Of a stretch of DNA of 64,000 nt, positions 35,586 through 47,726 are shown piece after piece. The stretch lies in assembly GCA_024138015.1 (NCBI GenBank), contig JAMXBB010000001.1, positions 89,890,497 through 89,954,496 on the forward strand, in the 5' to 3' direction. The position numbers were made by a program, and so were the translations under genes. The notes below the pieces were generated by a model, which worked only from the letters and a program-made list of their open reading frames with translations, searched no databases and was not told the origin of the DNA. How positions within the stretch are numbered: the stretch's first letter is position 1; the number at the start of each line of letters is the position of its first letter. This DNA comes from Lumnitzera littorea. Lineage: Eukaryota; Streptophyta; Magnoliopsida; Myrtales; Combretaceae.

Positions 35586-38500
35586 TCAACCTCCGCCCAC
35601 CACCCGGCCCACCACCCCCCCCCAAGTTCGCATCTGATGCTCAACAAGACTCTTAGTGCGAAGGTCAGCAAGCTGAAACTTGGATGAGACATGTTGAATA
35701 GAGAGAAAACTTGAAGCAATATGATCGCGTACGAAATGGACATCAATATCAATATGTTTTGTGTGAGCATGAAGACAAGGGTTAGATGTAATTAATAGAG
35801 TAGACTTGTTGTCGCAAAATAAGGTGATAGGCATAAAAACGTGTTCACCCAAGTCACGCAAAATATAACTTGTTCATAATGCTTCTTTGGTGGCTGTAGC
35901 AAGGGCTCTGTACTTTACTTCGGTAGAGGATGTGGAGACAGTAATTTGTTTTTTAGTTTTCCACAAAATGAGGGCTAACCCTAATGTGACACAATAACTG
36001 CTAATGGACTTCCTATTAACAACACTAGTAACCCTATTGGAATCTGAAAAAACTTGTAAATTCAAATCATTATTGGTAGGATAAAAGAGTCTGAATTTCA
36101 ATGTTCCTTTCAAGTACTTAAGAATATGTAGAGCAGTTGCCATATGGGAAGTGCAGGGGGCAGCCAAGAATTAGCTAAGATGATGAATCGCATAGCTAAT
36201 GTCAAGACATGTGAGATTTAGGTAAGACAACCAACCAATTAACCGCCGAAAAACAGTAAGATTAGGTAACAAATCTCCATCATCATGAGTTAGTTTAACC
36301 CTTGAAGGCAAAGGAGTAACAGATGGCTTGGAGGCTATAAGTCTTGTTTCTTCAAGTAAGTCAATAAGAAACTTTTTTTTGATTAAGTATACAACCAGTT
36401 GTTGTTCAATACAATTCCAAACCAAGAAAGTATTAAGCTTGGCTAAGGTCCTTGATTGTAAATGTAACATCTAGCTCCTGCTTAACAGCATTAATGAGAT
36501 CATTACTTGTCCCTATCAACAAAATATCATCTACATACATGAGGACTATAACAAAACCATTATTAGAACATCTAGTAAACATAGAATAATCATGTTTGGA
36601 CTGAATAAATCCAAGAGATAACAGAAACTGAGAAATTTCAACATTCCATTGTTGTGAAGCTTGTCGAAGTCCATACAATGACTTATTTAAACATCAAACT
36701 TGATGTGATTAGGCCTTGCTGTAACCTTCGAGAGGTAGCATGTAGATCTCTTTATCAATATGTCCATGCAAGAAAGCATTATTGATATCAACTTGATGAA
36801 GAGGCCATGAATGAGCAATCGCATGGGCAATTAAAATTTGAACCGTATTCATCTTTGCAACAAGTGAAAAAATATCATGAAAATCCTCCCTTTGGACTTG
36901 AGTAAAATCCTTAGCTACAAGTTGAGCTTTATACCTCTCCACACTACCATTCGGTCGATACTTTCCTTTATACACCCACTTGCATCCAATGGCTTTTTTA
37001 CTCTTAGGTAAAGATGTAAGAGTCTAAGTTTTATTATACTACAAAGCATCAAGTTCCTTGGTCATGGCTTCTACCCATTCTTGTTGTTTAATTGCTTGAG
37101 AGTAAGTATTAGGCTCTTTGATAGTTAAAACATTAGCAAAAGAGTGAACAAAGTCATCTAGATATGAATAAAAAAAGTTATTATAAAATAGTAGATATTT
37201 AGTGGTAGTAGAAAAATAAGACTGGGAATGAATAGAAGAATGAGCATTAGGCACAGAAGTAAGGACTGAATGGACAAAGTCCTGTAACCAAATAGGAGAC
37301 TGCCTATTTCTATTGGACACGCAAAGATGAACATTGTTTGGACACTCAAGGACTACAACAGAATTTGAAACATTGGACGCTAACTCAAAATGTTGAGTGT
37401 TTAGATGTTGAAAAGCAGACATATAAGAAGGATAAGAATTGGTTTCGAACGTCATTGAAGGCAACACATCAAGAGAAATAGGGGAATTCAAAACCCCTAG
37501 TATAGTAGAATTATCATTGTAAGGAAAAATATCCTCAAAGAATTGGATATCTCTACTAATAAGGACTTGATTAGACTCAATATCATAAACTCGATATCCT
37601 TTGTGATTATTTGTATAGCTAAGGAAAATACACCTAATTCCTTTTTAGTCAAACTTGTCAATCTTGGGAGGTAGATCAGCAACAAAACAAAGACAAACCA
37701 TCACTCGTAGATCACTCTAGGAAGGATTTTTTTTTTTTTTTAATAAATTTCATAAGGTGTCTTCCAATTCAATGCTACCATTAGCATTCTATTAACAAGG
37801 AAAGTGGCCTCTAAAAGGCTTTGGGCAAATTGGCATGAAGTTGAAGTGCTCTTGAAGTTTTAAGTAAATGTCTGTGTTTACGCTCTACTTGCCCATTTTG
37901 TTGTAGAGTATATGGTATAGTATATTGATGTATAATACCTTGACTATGAAATAATTGCTCACAATCCTTGGAAATAAATTCCCCTCTGTTATCACTTTGG
38001 AATGTCTTAGGAGTAACAAAAAATTGATTTCTAACATAGTGAATCAGCTTAGTCAATATAGAACTAGTTTGAGACTTGTGAGCCATTAAAAATGTCCAAG
38101 TGGCTCTCGAAAAATCATCAACAATGGTCAAGAAGTACCTTGCACTAGTAATGGAAACAACATCATAGGGACCTCAAACATCAACCTGAAGGAGCTCAAA
38201 AATAAAAGTAGAGATACTTCGACTATCAGAAAAGGGCAATCTATGAAACTTTGCCCGTTGACAAGCATTACAAAGAAGCTTATTCAAGTTCAAACTTTTA
38301 CAAAGAGGCATTTGTTTCATCTTAGAAACGAACGCATGACCTAACTTACTATGTATCAAATCAAGTGTGTTTATACTCTTGGTGTACAAGGTAACATGAC
38401 TTGAACAACCAAATTTATTGAAAGAAACAAAGTGAGTTACAGAACTAAGAACATACAAACTACTTTGGGCCTTTGTTGAAGCCATCATAGTATTTTTATT

Positions 38501-39912
38501 CAAGTCCTAAAATTTACAAGATTCAACTTCAAACACTGGTTGCAATGAGTGTGAGGCTACAAGTTTTTGAATAGAAAGTAGGTTGTAAGCAATCTTAGGA
38601 ACAAAAAGAACATATGGCAAAACAACTTGATCATTGAGTCTTACACTACTAGCCAAGTCAAATTTTAGAATGTTTCCAGTAGGTAATTGTATATGAATTG
38701 GTTTAGTTAATTTCATAGGGTTATCAAGAAGTTGAGAAATAAGGTGTTAAATGATTGAAAACTCCTCCATCAACTACCCTAAGAGCTATCCTATTATTGA
38801 CAGCAAATAAAGCAACATGAGGGAATTGAAGCGTACCTACTTGATCCATTGTAGAATCTTTTTATGCTCTCATCATTCTATAAACTTCATGGCAAATATC
38901 GTGAGCATTTCTTTATCATAACCCTTTGATGATTATGCACCAGTATTAGCTCAATCGACTGTAGAAGTCTGTGCATCAAGAGAAGTTTACATAAAAGCAT
39001 TGTTAGCATAACTAGTAGACTTGTTTCGAGTATTTAATTTTCTCCCTTTATACCAATCGGGGTACCAAACAAGTTGAAAACAGGTTTCAATTGAATGTCC
39101 CTTAAACCTACAATGCTTATAGAATAAACTTCTCCTCTGTTTCTTCTTATCAGCATAATTTCTAGTAGCATTTCCTAGGTTAGTTGAAACTAAAGCAGTA
39201 GCTTCAACTTCTAAACCCATAGAACTAGTCACCAATCTTTGTTTTTTTGTCTATTGCATTAGATAATATGCTCTGCTCACCGACGACATGGGATCCATTG
39301 AAAAAAGTTAACTTCTAATGGCTTCAAACAAATCATTTAAACCCATTAGAAATTGTATTAGTCTATTATGAGAATCAAATTTGATAACCTTTTCCTTAAA
39401 GGCACACGTACATAATTCCAATCTAACACAATCGCACTTAGGAAATGGATGCAATTCCTACAATTCATCCTAACATCTGTAAAGCTTATTGTAAAAGACA
39501 CTAACTGATTGATTATGTTGCCTAAGGTTTACTATCTCATGCTATATCTGGAAAATTAATGGACTATTAGCAACACCATATTGCTCCTTGACTTCCTCCC
39601 AAAGCTCAAAGGCAGATTTTGTGTAAAGAAAATTTTGAGTTAAATCATTTGTCATAGAATTAAGCAACTAGCATTGAACCATATAATCACATCGATTCCA
39701 CTTGATTTGATCATTTGTATTCTCTTCCAGCTTAGGAATAGATCCATCTACAAATCCAATCTTCATCTTAGCTCTTAACCCCAACCTAATCAATTTACTT
39801 CACAAAATATAATTGGAACCATTAAAAAAATGCTTGCTATAATCATACCTAGCCTATCCAATCCAGATAAGTAGAAGGGATTAGCAAACCCTAATTCTTG
39901 TTGATTATTCAT
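35586..39912 (-). pseudogene. copia gag-pol polyprotein, decayed
   Basis: From the minus-strand ATG at 39912 (MNNQQELGFANPFYLSG), gag follows with a frameshift. Then a zinc-knuckle region YKHCRFKGHSIETC (39140-39090) where the first Cys is Tyr. Protease-end sequence LPYVLFVPKIAYNLLSI; GAG-pre-integrase (LDLIHSKLGHAFVSKM); integrase core IVDDFSRATW and SDNRGEF; RT with KAQLVAKDFTQ, QVDINNAFLHG and MYVDDILLIG (about 36540); RNase H with SSTEVKYRALA and FCDNKST. Gene order integrase before RT defines Ty1/copia. Stops occur at Gln and also at Trp positions (YIL-stop-SK, NKT-stop-TL). Confidence 0.9.
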
Positions 39913-40009
39913 CTTCGACAAACTCAAAGAAAGGTGAGAAACAAACAGATATCAACTACTATAGTAGAATTGTGCAATCAAGAATACTTGGATTGACCTG
40001 CTCTGATGC

Positions 40010-40276
40010 TGATATCACATTTGTTTCTTCATGACAGTAGCAAGCAAAGTGAGATGAACAAGAGAAGTAATCTAGCTGCAAAATGAATATGAGCTCAACT
40101 GTCCAAAAGTCACTTATCTATTACTGCTAGTCTTCAGTATTTATACAAGACTTGTAATTGTGAAGGAAATTGAAACAACAACTACTTACAGCTAGTAATA
40201 ACTAATTAACCAACTAAACTAACTAAGTAAACACATGTTAAATAAATTGAATGTATTTGCTATACAATCCTTCACA
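40010..40276 (-). repeat. 5' LTR of the copia element (right copy)
   Basis: Aligns with 35313-35575 with few differences. On the minus strand it begins TGTGAAGGATTG; the primer site follows below 40010. Confidence 0.9.
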
Positions 40277-41399
40277 TGTGTATCCTATGATATTTTGGTA
40301 ATCTTTATAATCTAGTGTTTATGTATTTAGGATGATTAATATGGAAGTAAATTTTCACATATCGGTGTATTTTTATTATTCTCAATATCTGTTCAAGTAT
40401 TTCAGCAAAATAAGGCAACATGTAATTGGGTTCTACATTTTAGACATTTATAGTGATTAAAACCTTACGATGGTCAAGTATTATCTTGTTAATAATCAAG
40501 AAAATGCAATTACTAGTAGCATTTTGAGGCAGCTGATGGTGGGACTCGAAGGTTACAGCGGATGGCTAATAGAAATGCTATAAGAGGAAATCGTTTCCTT
40601 TATTATCGAATAGCATTTTCAGTGGTTGCTCACCACCAAAATAACTATTAGCCACTCTTTTTATTTTATCATCACTTATCATGACAAGTTATTAATAACT
40701 GCAACTTTTTGAGATTATTCTCATAAATTTTGACTGCTATAAATTTTTTATGATAACAAATATGAAAAGAAAAGGTTTAGAAAAAGGTTTTCCATGGAAC
40801 AAACATGGTCAATACAGTTAATCTATTGACATATCAACTCTTTTAGCAAAAGACTATTCGATTCAGAAGAAAATTGTTAAGGTGACATAAGGGTATCACC
40901 GCAGTGACATTGCAAACATACAAACTTTTTTAGTTCATTTCTCTGGCTTTCTGTAAGTCCTAGGTTGATCGTTAACTGCTACTTAGGGGTGGCATGGCAT
41001 GCTTGTCTAATTTATCCAGGTTGGAGCACAAATCAATTGGAGTGAATTCATAAGCCAGCCTTATGAATTAGCTGAAGAATGTCTTGATATAAACTACTAT
41101 GGTGCCAAAAGGATGGTTAAAGCACTGATTGACCTCCTTCAGCTCTCTGATTCACCCAGGATTGTCAATGTTTCCTCTTCCATGGGAAAGTTGAAGGTAA
41201 TAACGCAACCAAGTTTCTCAACATGACGCTTGTGTCGATCAGAATCAAATACAAGCTGTCTGAATCTATAAAAAATTTTACGAATTCTTTTGGTATCATC
41301 TAAACCTTAATGTTTGAAAAACTCAAGCCTAACAGATTAAGTATATTTCATATTCATTCATTAATACTCCCTTTCACTTGGGGGTAGATGCTTTTTATT

Positions 41400-42440
41400 A
41401 AGGGAAAAGTATAGAAAAGTTTTTAACATTTTACTTCTTATAAATTAGTTTTTAATATTTTATTTAGTTCATTTTAGTCATAAATCTCTAATAGCGGTAT
41501 CGAATAAACTTTTCCACTAAACTCTATTATATCAACATATAACTTATCCACGTATGATTTTTAAATGAAAAATAATAAAATAATTATAAAAATATAAAAA
41601 ATATATAAAAATGATAAATACAACAAGAAAAATAAAAAANTTAATTATATATATTTATATACATATATATTAATATTTATTTTAATATAAATTAATATAA
41701 AATAAAATATAAAAAATCAAATTCAGCCACCCTAAGGTCGAGGGTGGTTGAATCTGGCTAAAACTAGGAAGTGGGTTACATAACCTCTCACCACCCAATT
41801 TAAAAAAATAAAGAGTACAGCGAAACCTAATCGAGTGAAGATCGAGTTGTACGATTTAATGCCAACTTGATTGGGTTTTTATTTATTTATTTTTTGGTAG
41901 CTATGGATAGTCATTCATCACTAGGGGGAGGTCACATGACACCTCTTGGGGGTAAGCAGCTACTTAGGGCTGCCAATAGGTCTCAACCTACTTCTTAGTT
42001 TTGGCCAGATCCCACCACTTTAAGGCTAAGGAGTGGTCGGTGGCCACTTGTGGAGGGTTACATTAGCCCTCCTCCTCTATGGTAACGGATTATATCCTTT
42101 GACCTTAAGGTGGATGGATTTAAAATCTTTTATTTTTATTAGTTTTAAATTAAATATTAATATATATGTATCTTAATTTGTATTACTAAATAATATATAT
42201 TATTTTTCAAATTTTTATATTTATTCTTTTGAATTTTTTATAATTTTTTTGTATTTCTTATTATTTTTCGTTTATTTAATTAAATTAATTATTTGACTGA
42301 ATCAAGTTTTGCTATGTGTCCATACTTAACGGCAAAACTAATAGAATGATTTTTTTTTTTGTAAATTTATTGAAACATTGAAGATTAAAATAAACTAAAT
42401 TAAAAATTAAGAACTGATTTGTATATATAGGTAAACGTTA
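41400..42440. repeat. Fold-back-like element in intron 4 of the third SDR unit
   Basis: 41405-41640 resembles the reverse complement of about 42200-42430: both ends carry an agtttttaat..ttagttcatttta word followed by an A-rich taaaaatataaaa zone, and both inner parts reach catatatattaatattta. The middle (41720-42110) is GC-richer with repeated accaccc/gggtggt words. Intron 4 of the second unit has nothing comparable. It is probably a non-autonomous transposon with long inverted repeats. The N at 41640 lies inside. Confidence 0.6.
41640..41640. other. Ambiguous base (N)
   Basis: A single N in the AT-rich left arm of the fold-back element. Confidence 0.9.
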
Positions 42441-43015
42441 TGGACTTTTTTGTCTTCTTTTTCTCTTTCATTAAAGCCCACCTAATATATTACCTTAATT
42501 AAATAGGTGAAATGAGTTCCCAAGCATTTAACTTAAAAACTTTATGCTCAAATGCCAAGATAGATTTTACATATGTTTCTTCATGATTTTGTGTTTAGAA
42601 AGTTTCAAATGAATGGGCCAGGGAGTTTTTAGCGACGCTGAAAACCTTACAGAAGAGAAGGTGGATGAGGCGGTGAAGGTTTTCCTCAACGATTTCAAGG
42701 ACGGTTCTTTCACGAGCAAAGGCTGGCTTGCATTGATGCCTGCTTATACAATCTCGAAAGCCGCGATGAATGCTTATACAAGAGTCCTAGCCAAAAAGTA
42801 TCCTAATTTCTACATCAACTGTGTCTGCCCGAGCTTCATCAAGACAGATCTAGACTTCAATGCGGGTTTCCATTCTGCTGAAGAAGGTGCTGAAAGCCCA
42901 GTAAAGCTAGCACTTCTGCCCAATGGAGGTCCTTTAGGCCGTTTCTTTTTTATGAAGGAAGGGTCAGCTTTCTAAGTGAAAAACATGCATCACTGAGTTA
43001 ATACTTGTAGAGGGT

Positions 43016-43689
43016 TAAAATTGTTAGATTAATTATTGGGCTAAGCTTAATATTTATTTAAGCCTTGACTCATTGGACTAGGTAGCAAGATTTAATGAGT
43101 TTAGTCTATATTGGGATGATTTATGGAAATTTGGCTTGGTGGGTTCAGAACAAGGATAGTTGGATTGATCCATTCGCCTCTAACATATCTTAGGCAAGCT
43201 CATACATCATGAGGAAAGTTATTGGCCTCGGGCTTTTCAAGGTCATTCTAGATAATTATGGAATGAGTAAAACTTCATCTCGTCCATCATTTAACAACAA
43301 CCTAACGGATGTCATCAATCCCAAGAGCCTATAAATACTCAATCATTCCTCCTCATTTGACAACTTTAGAGATCAGAGAAATAGCGTTCCATTATGAAAA
43401 CTCTATTCTCTAAGATCAAATAGCGTTCAGGCAAAGAATTGATCTCATTCGCTCAAGTTATAAGGTAAATGCTTGAGGTTTCCTAAGATTGCCTTATTTG
43501 TCACTTGTGTATTTGAGACACTGAGATTATCTATTCGAAACACTGAGATTATCTATTCCTCCTCCCTGCTTTATTCTCACCTCATCATCCTTTTAAGTAA
43601 CAATCTCGCTTTACTTCTTTAAACTCATGTGAAGTGTGTTACTTACGCAGTACGCACATGACCTCTCCAATCGAACCTTTACTTTTACA
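43016..43689 (+). repeat. 5' LTR of the Tat-like element
   Basis: Aligns with 50890-51530. It has a tandem duplication of cactgagattatctattc (about 43519-43558) that the 3' LTR lacks. TATA-like cctataaatac near 43329. Confidence 0.9.
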
Positions 43690-43692
43690 TTT

Positions 43693-43716
43693 TTCGGTGA
43701 CTCCATTAGGGAGTGG
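43693..43716 (+). other. Primer-binding site, tRNA-Arg type
   Basis: cggtgactccattaggga directly after the LTR resembles the Ogre/Tat consensus TGGCGACTCCACTGGGGA. Confidence 0.65.
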
Positions 43717-43731
43717 AGTGATTGTAGAGAC

Positions 43732-45480
43732 ATGGCACCTCCCAGGAAGAGAACAACCAGTACGTCTGATATCACGTTCTAAGAGCTCGACACTAATGTT
43801 GCGCTTATTGAGTAAAATCCACTCCTACTGCTTGAGAATACTAGTTAGGATCATTCGATGCTTAAGGGTCCTTTACATCCCATACAGACAATGTAAACAA
43901 TGTAGGAAGCCACCAAGGCTTTAAATCAATTTATGGTTATGTTCCAACCTATCTTTACAGAGATGGTACCGCTGTTGTGCAATAAGGTATGACTTTGCCA
44001 AATCTTATGGTTGCTGTACAGCCAGGTGTTACTACCTTAGCTCAACTAATTAATCCTTTAGCCACTAAGAAGGATCTCTATCAAGGAGGAGGTGATGAAA
44101 CCCCCTTACTAGAACCTGTACAACAACCAACTCCTGCACCAAAGAATGTAAGAGTCCATTTACATGGCTCTTCATCTTTACGGGTGCTGGCTCCTTCATC
44201 CAATCCTATCATCCCAATCTTGGGAGGATCTACTTTTTATCCCATTCTTGTCCATGCTTCGCTATCAGCATCCACAGCTTCTATTCCAATGACTTCCTTT
44301 ATAAAAAAAGAAAATTTGGACATTTAGATGAGAGAAATACAAGTTAGGTCATCTATAGGAGTACTAGAGTTAAAACTCTTATATCACCAATACATCACAA
44401 CAAAGCTATATCTTAAGGACTATGTAAGTCCTAAATTTATGTTGTTCAATGGCAAAAAAGGAAGTACGAAGGAACACCTCTTGAAATTTATTGAAACCTC
44501 GAAGCATTATAGGCTTGATAATGATCTAAAGCTTAGAGAATTCTCTAAATCATTGATAGAGAAGGCATATACCTGGTATGTCAACCTTCTCTCTAAATCA
44601 ATTGATTCATGGGAAACTATGTGCAAGCTTGTCCTAGAGAAATTCTTCTCCACCCAAGAATGGGTCATGATGACAGATATGGGAAGAATGTGACAAAACC
44701 TGAAGGAAGATTTGATAAATTACATAAAGCGCTTTAGAGAGTGCACCCTAGATATCCAAGATGTATGTGTGATGAAAAGGAATTAGTGAAGATTTGCATT
44801 CAAGGGGATGTTCACTAAGTACGCCATCCATTTGGAAAACCTTAATGTATGTTCTTTCTCTGCACTTATCGAAACTGTCAGAAGAACTAACAATTCCATT
44901 GTACGACAATGGATAGAAGGTGGGAGATTCGGGAAATGAGCAACATCTGTTATCTTAACCTAATGAGAAAGTCCTAGAGACAATAAGAAGCTAAGGAATG
45001 ATAGTTCATGAGGCTCTACATCAACTATATCATTTTCATGCTTGATGGGTAAGGTACATACTATACTTGACTAGTGGTTATGGGATGGGAACATAAAGCT
45101 CCTAAGGGTAGAGCGTTTATTGATTGTAAATGAGAACAATGACCTTAAGTTCTGTAGATATCGCAGGATTTTGGGTCATCCAACTAAAGAGTACTGGACA
45201 TTGAAAAAGATATTTAATGATAAGGTCCATAATGGGGAACTTGTCATAGAGAATAATGATGTACGCAGCAATCCGCTTCTGGAACACAACACCTAACGTA
45301 GTGTTAGGAATGCTATTAGTCATGACCCGAGATAAGAGGAAGGAGATGTGCCACAGGTTGAGGTACATGAAGAAAAGGAAGTAGTAATAGAAACCAACCA
45401 AGACATACACCCATTAGTGGCTACCATCTTAATGAAGACTTCTAACTTTAGGAAGTTCTTCAATTTATTGGGATGATTAG
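43732..45480 (+). pseudogene. gag of the Tat-like element, decayed
   Basis: ATG at 43732 starts MAPPRKRTTSTSDITF; a frameshift before 43989 leads into a long frame. From about 44420 comes KDYVSPKFMLFNGKKGSTKE then FSKSLIEKAYTWYVNL, SIDSWETMCKLVLEKFF and NLKEDLINYIKRFREC, the retrotransposon gag core of the Tat/Ogre lineage (F-x-GK/D-x2-STxEH, AxTWY, DYIxRFR). Near 45140 the frame reads LKFCRYRRILGHPTKEYW, which resembles the C-x2-H/R...GH-T-x2-C cysteine-rich end of such gags with the final Cys changed. Stops are few in the core, more downstream. Confidence 0.78.
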
Positions 45481-45527
45481 AGAGCTTAAATGTTATCGCT
45501 GTACGTCATTACTTTGATGCTACGCCT

Positions 45528-45715
45528 TAAGCCTAGGCAACATCTTAGCACTTCCGCTTCTATGCCTTAAGCCCAAGCAACGCCCTGGCATCTTGGCTTG
45601 CAATGTTTCAAGCCTAAGCAATGCCCTGGCATCTTGGCTTTTACCCCTCGAGCTTAGGCAACGCTCTGGTATATTGGCTTCCATATTCAAGACCAAGCAA
45701 TGCCCTAACATCCAC
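45528..45715 (+). repeat. Degenerate minisatellite, ~41 bp unit
   Basis: About four and a half units, each built on aagcccaagcaacgccctgg then catcttggctt with a variable tail. Confidence 0.8.
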
Positions 45716-46770
45716 ATCTTACATCACTGCTGCTTTAAAGCATGGAATGTCTTCAACTAACTTTACCAAAAAGTGACTTCTACAATTAAGCCACACTTAA
45801 CCAAACATCATTGCTAATTGGTAAGAGCATGGCTCCCAAGCACGCGATGAAAAGATAAGCTTATATAATGTAAACTAATAAGAGTATTGCCTCTTAAGCA
45901 CATTACAAGCTGTCATAACTAAGTAAGACAATTCTAAGTAGCCAAGTAGTAGAAAGTACCCCCTCAACTAATGAAAGAGAATTATCGATCTCAGATAATG
46001 AATGCTATTATTGCTATTTTAGCATGATTGAATACCTTCTTGAAAGGGATCGCTTAAATGTTATTGCTGCAAGTGAGAGCTCTTGCTCCGATGTGTAAGC
46101 TGACTCTAAAAGGTCCTTAGATCATAATTAAGTAGCCTTATGTTTATAACAACCCTCCAAGTGGCTCCTTAGATCACAGAGTCTAAGTAGCCTTAAATGT
46201 TATAAGCTCAATGACCTACGAGAGTATCAATTATAATTACTTCCATTGTTGTTGCTAAGTGAAGACATCCCTTCCTAAGTGCACGATGATTTGCACATGC
46301 TCAAATGATTTTTGCTACCAAAAGAACTTCAAGTGGCATAATGAAACGAGATGGCATCACAAGTTCATTAGAGCAAAATGTTCCCTCTAATGAAAGAACA
46401 ATCACTCGAGTTGCTACCCTATCTCAACGAGACATGGTAGCAACTGGAGGGGAAGGATATCAATAGGTGTAGCATACTGCTTACTTTCATATACACTTGA
46501 ACGGGTAGAGTATTAGCTTAAGTACTAATCTCATCCCTCTTTCTCATTACTGACAAAAGCAATGTCAACTACTTCATGAGGATCCATTTGTTTCTACAAT
46601 GTCATCATTATCACCACCATTGTCATCTTCTAAATATACTAGGGATTTCTTATGATCTACTAAGTTTAGATCACCATCGTCAACCTTAAGAGGCATTTAG
46701 GCTATCTTCTGAGTCAAATAGGGAAAGCAAGCTCCCTAGAATGTACTGTAAAGGAGCTTTGTTTAGGAGC

Positions 46771-47185
46771 TTAATAGGCTCTCATAGTTTTCCATTCAAA
46801 ATCAAAGCAATAGTAATACTGGTTTGACCTTAGTAATAAACATGTGGGTTTGGGTACTCTATTAGAAGATGATGGTTTAGCATAATTTCTTCTCGCTCGT
46901 GTGCGGGAACTACTGTCGAATAGAAGTAATGATAACACGAAAGATTTTAAGCTCACCACGCTTCCATCTCGCTCATTGCAGAAATTGTAGATGAGTGGAA
47001 GTAGCATGAAGGATGTTAACCTTCTTCAAGAGAATCATACGCTTAGGCTTCATGGTAATGTACTCTACCGAATAGCTCCGCCTTGATGGAAATAACTTCT
47101 TGAGAAAAGTGAATTGTGTATGTAAGATAGGTAACTCCCTCTTCTCATTCTTGGAATGAAACAAGTCTTCTTCAATGGTGAACAA
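46771..47185 (-). pseudogene. Unrecognised antisense reading frame, copy 1
   Basis: On the minus strand from 47185: MFTIEEDLFHSKNEKREL, PILHTQFTFLKK, then VEYITMKPKRMILLKKVNIL and HATSTHLQF before a stop. It aligns residue by residue with the middle of copy 2 at 47727-48305. The similarity holds at the protein level in one frame of two diverged blocks about 900 bp apart. That argues both derive from a real coding sequence duplicated in the element. I do not recognise the family. It lies between gag and the 3' LTR, where Tat/Ogre relatives may carry extra ORFs in either orientation. Confidence 0.45.
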
Positions 47186-47279
47186 GTGTCTACTTGAAGA
47201 TCTTTGTATGTGTAAGGCCTATTAGGACCTATCACTCATAAGGCTTGTTATGTGCAAATCATGCTACTTTTGGGGCTCA

Positions 47280-47580
47280 CTGCTTTCTAGGCTTGCTCGC
47301 TTGAGGCCTGCAACGCTTGAGGCCTACCAAGTCTTCTTTGATGGTGATCCTAAAGTCCCCTCAAGTCTCATTGCGTGAGAGGATTGCTGTATGCGAGCCC
47401 TACCCTACTTGAGGCTTATTGGGGTCTTTTGCATTCGAAGCTTACCGTATAAGATGCTTACTATGCTTAAGGCCTGTTGGGGCTTGGCTTCTTCATGTAA
47501 AGTCTGTTATGCTTAAGTCTTGCTCACTCAAGGCCTTTTATGCTTGAAGCTTGTTAAGACTTGCTGTGCTTTGAGCTTAC
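47280..47580 (+). repeat. Degenerate cttgaggcct-type repeats
   Basis: The word cttgaggcct and variants (cttaaggcct, ctcaaggcc, cttgaggctt) recur about eight times with irregular spacing. Confidence 0.6.
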
Positions 47581-47726
47581 TCATTCCGTTCAACCTCCTT
47601 TGACTCTTGAAGTGGATATTGAGGTTAACTGGAACTTGCATGAATAAGGGAAGAAGCTTGCAAGACAAGACATACATAGTATTCGAAAAATAAAAGGGGA
47701 AGTAAAGATTAATCTAAGTGAAACAT

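Larger units (their letters stand above)
35301..40276 (-). mobile_element. Ty1/copia LTR retrotransposon in intron 3 of the third SDR unit
   Basis: Complete copia-type element on the minus strand, flanked by perfect 5 bp target duplications tgtgt (35296-35300 and 40277-40281). The corresponding intron of the second SDR unit lacks the insert and reads straight through (tataatatgtattc near 28794), confirming an insertion. The PBS on the minus strand just inside 40010 contains ATCAGAGCAGG. A G-rich polypurine/poly-G tract precedes the left-hand LTR. Coding capacity is decayed. Confidence 0.95.
33691..42975 (+). pseudogene. Third SDR unit, five exons, multiple lesions
   Basis: Exons by alignment with the second unit: 33691-33710, 33850-34096, 34602-34670, 41020-41196, 42599-42975. 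Lesions: the NADP motif reads TGTDNGIG instead of TGANKGIG; a stop TAG at 33983 replaces a Glu codon; the acceptor before exon 3 is GCGG instead of GCAG (34598-34601); one base is missing near 42618, shifting the frame of exon 5. Catalytic motifs IVNVSSSMGKL and AYTISKAAMNAY remain. Exon 5 retains the segment before the catalytic Tyr that the second unit lost (from DAENLTEEKVDEAVKVF at about 42634). Intron 3 is 6.3 kb because of a copia element, and intron 4 holds a ~1 kb fold-back element. A Tat-like LTR element sits just past the stop. Confidence 0.88.

Noticed and set aside
43016..43689. iMet primer site for the Tat-like element
   Set aside because: No TGGTATCA-like sequence follows the LTR; the match is to the tRNA-Arg-type site instead.
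45117..45410. Minus-strand open frame overlapping gag
   Set aside because: It lies opposite the gag cysteine-rich end, and the plus-strand frame carries the recognisable motif.
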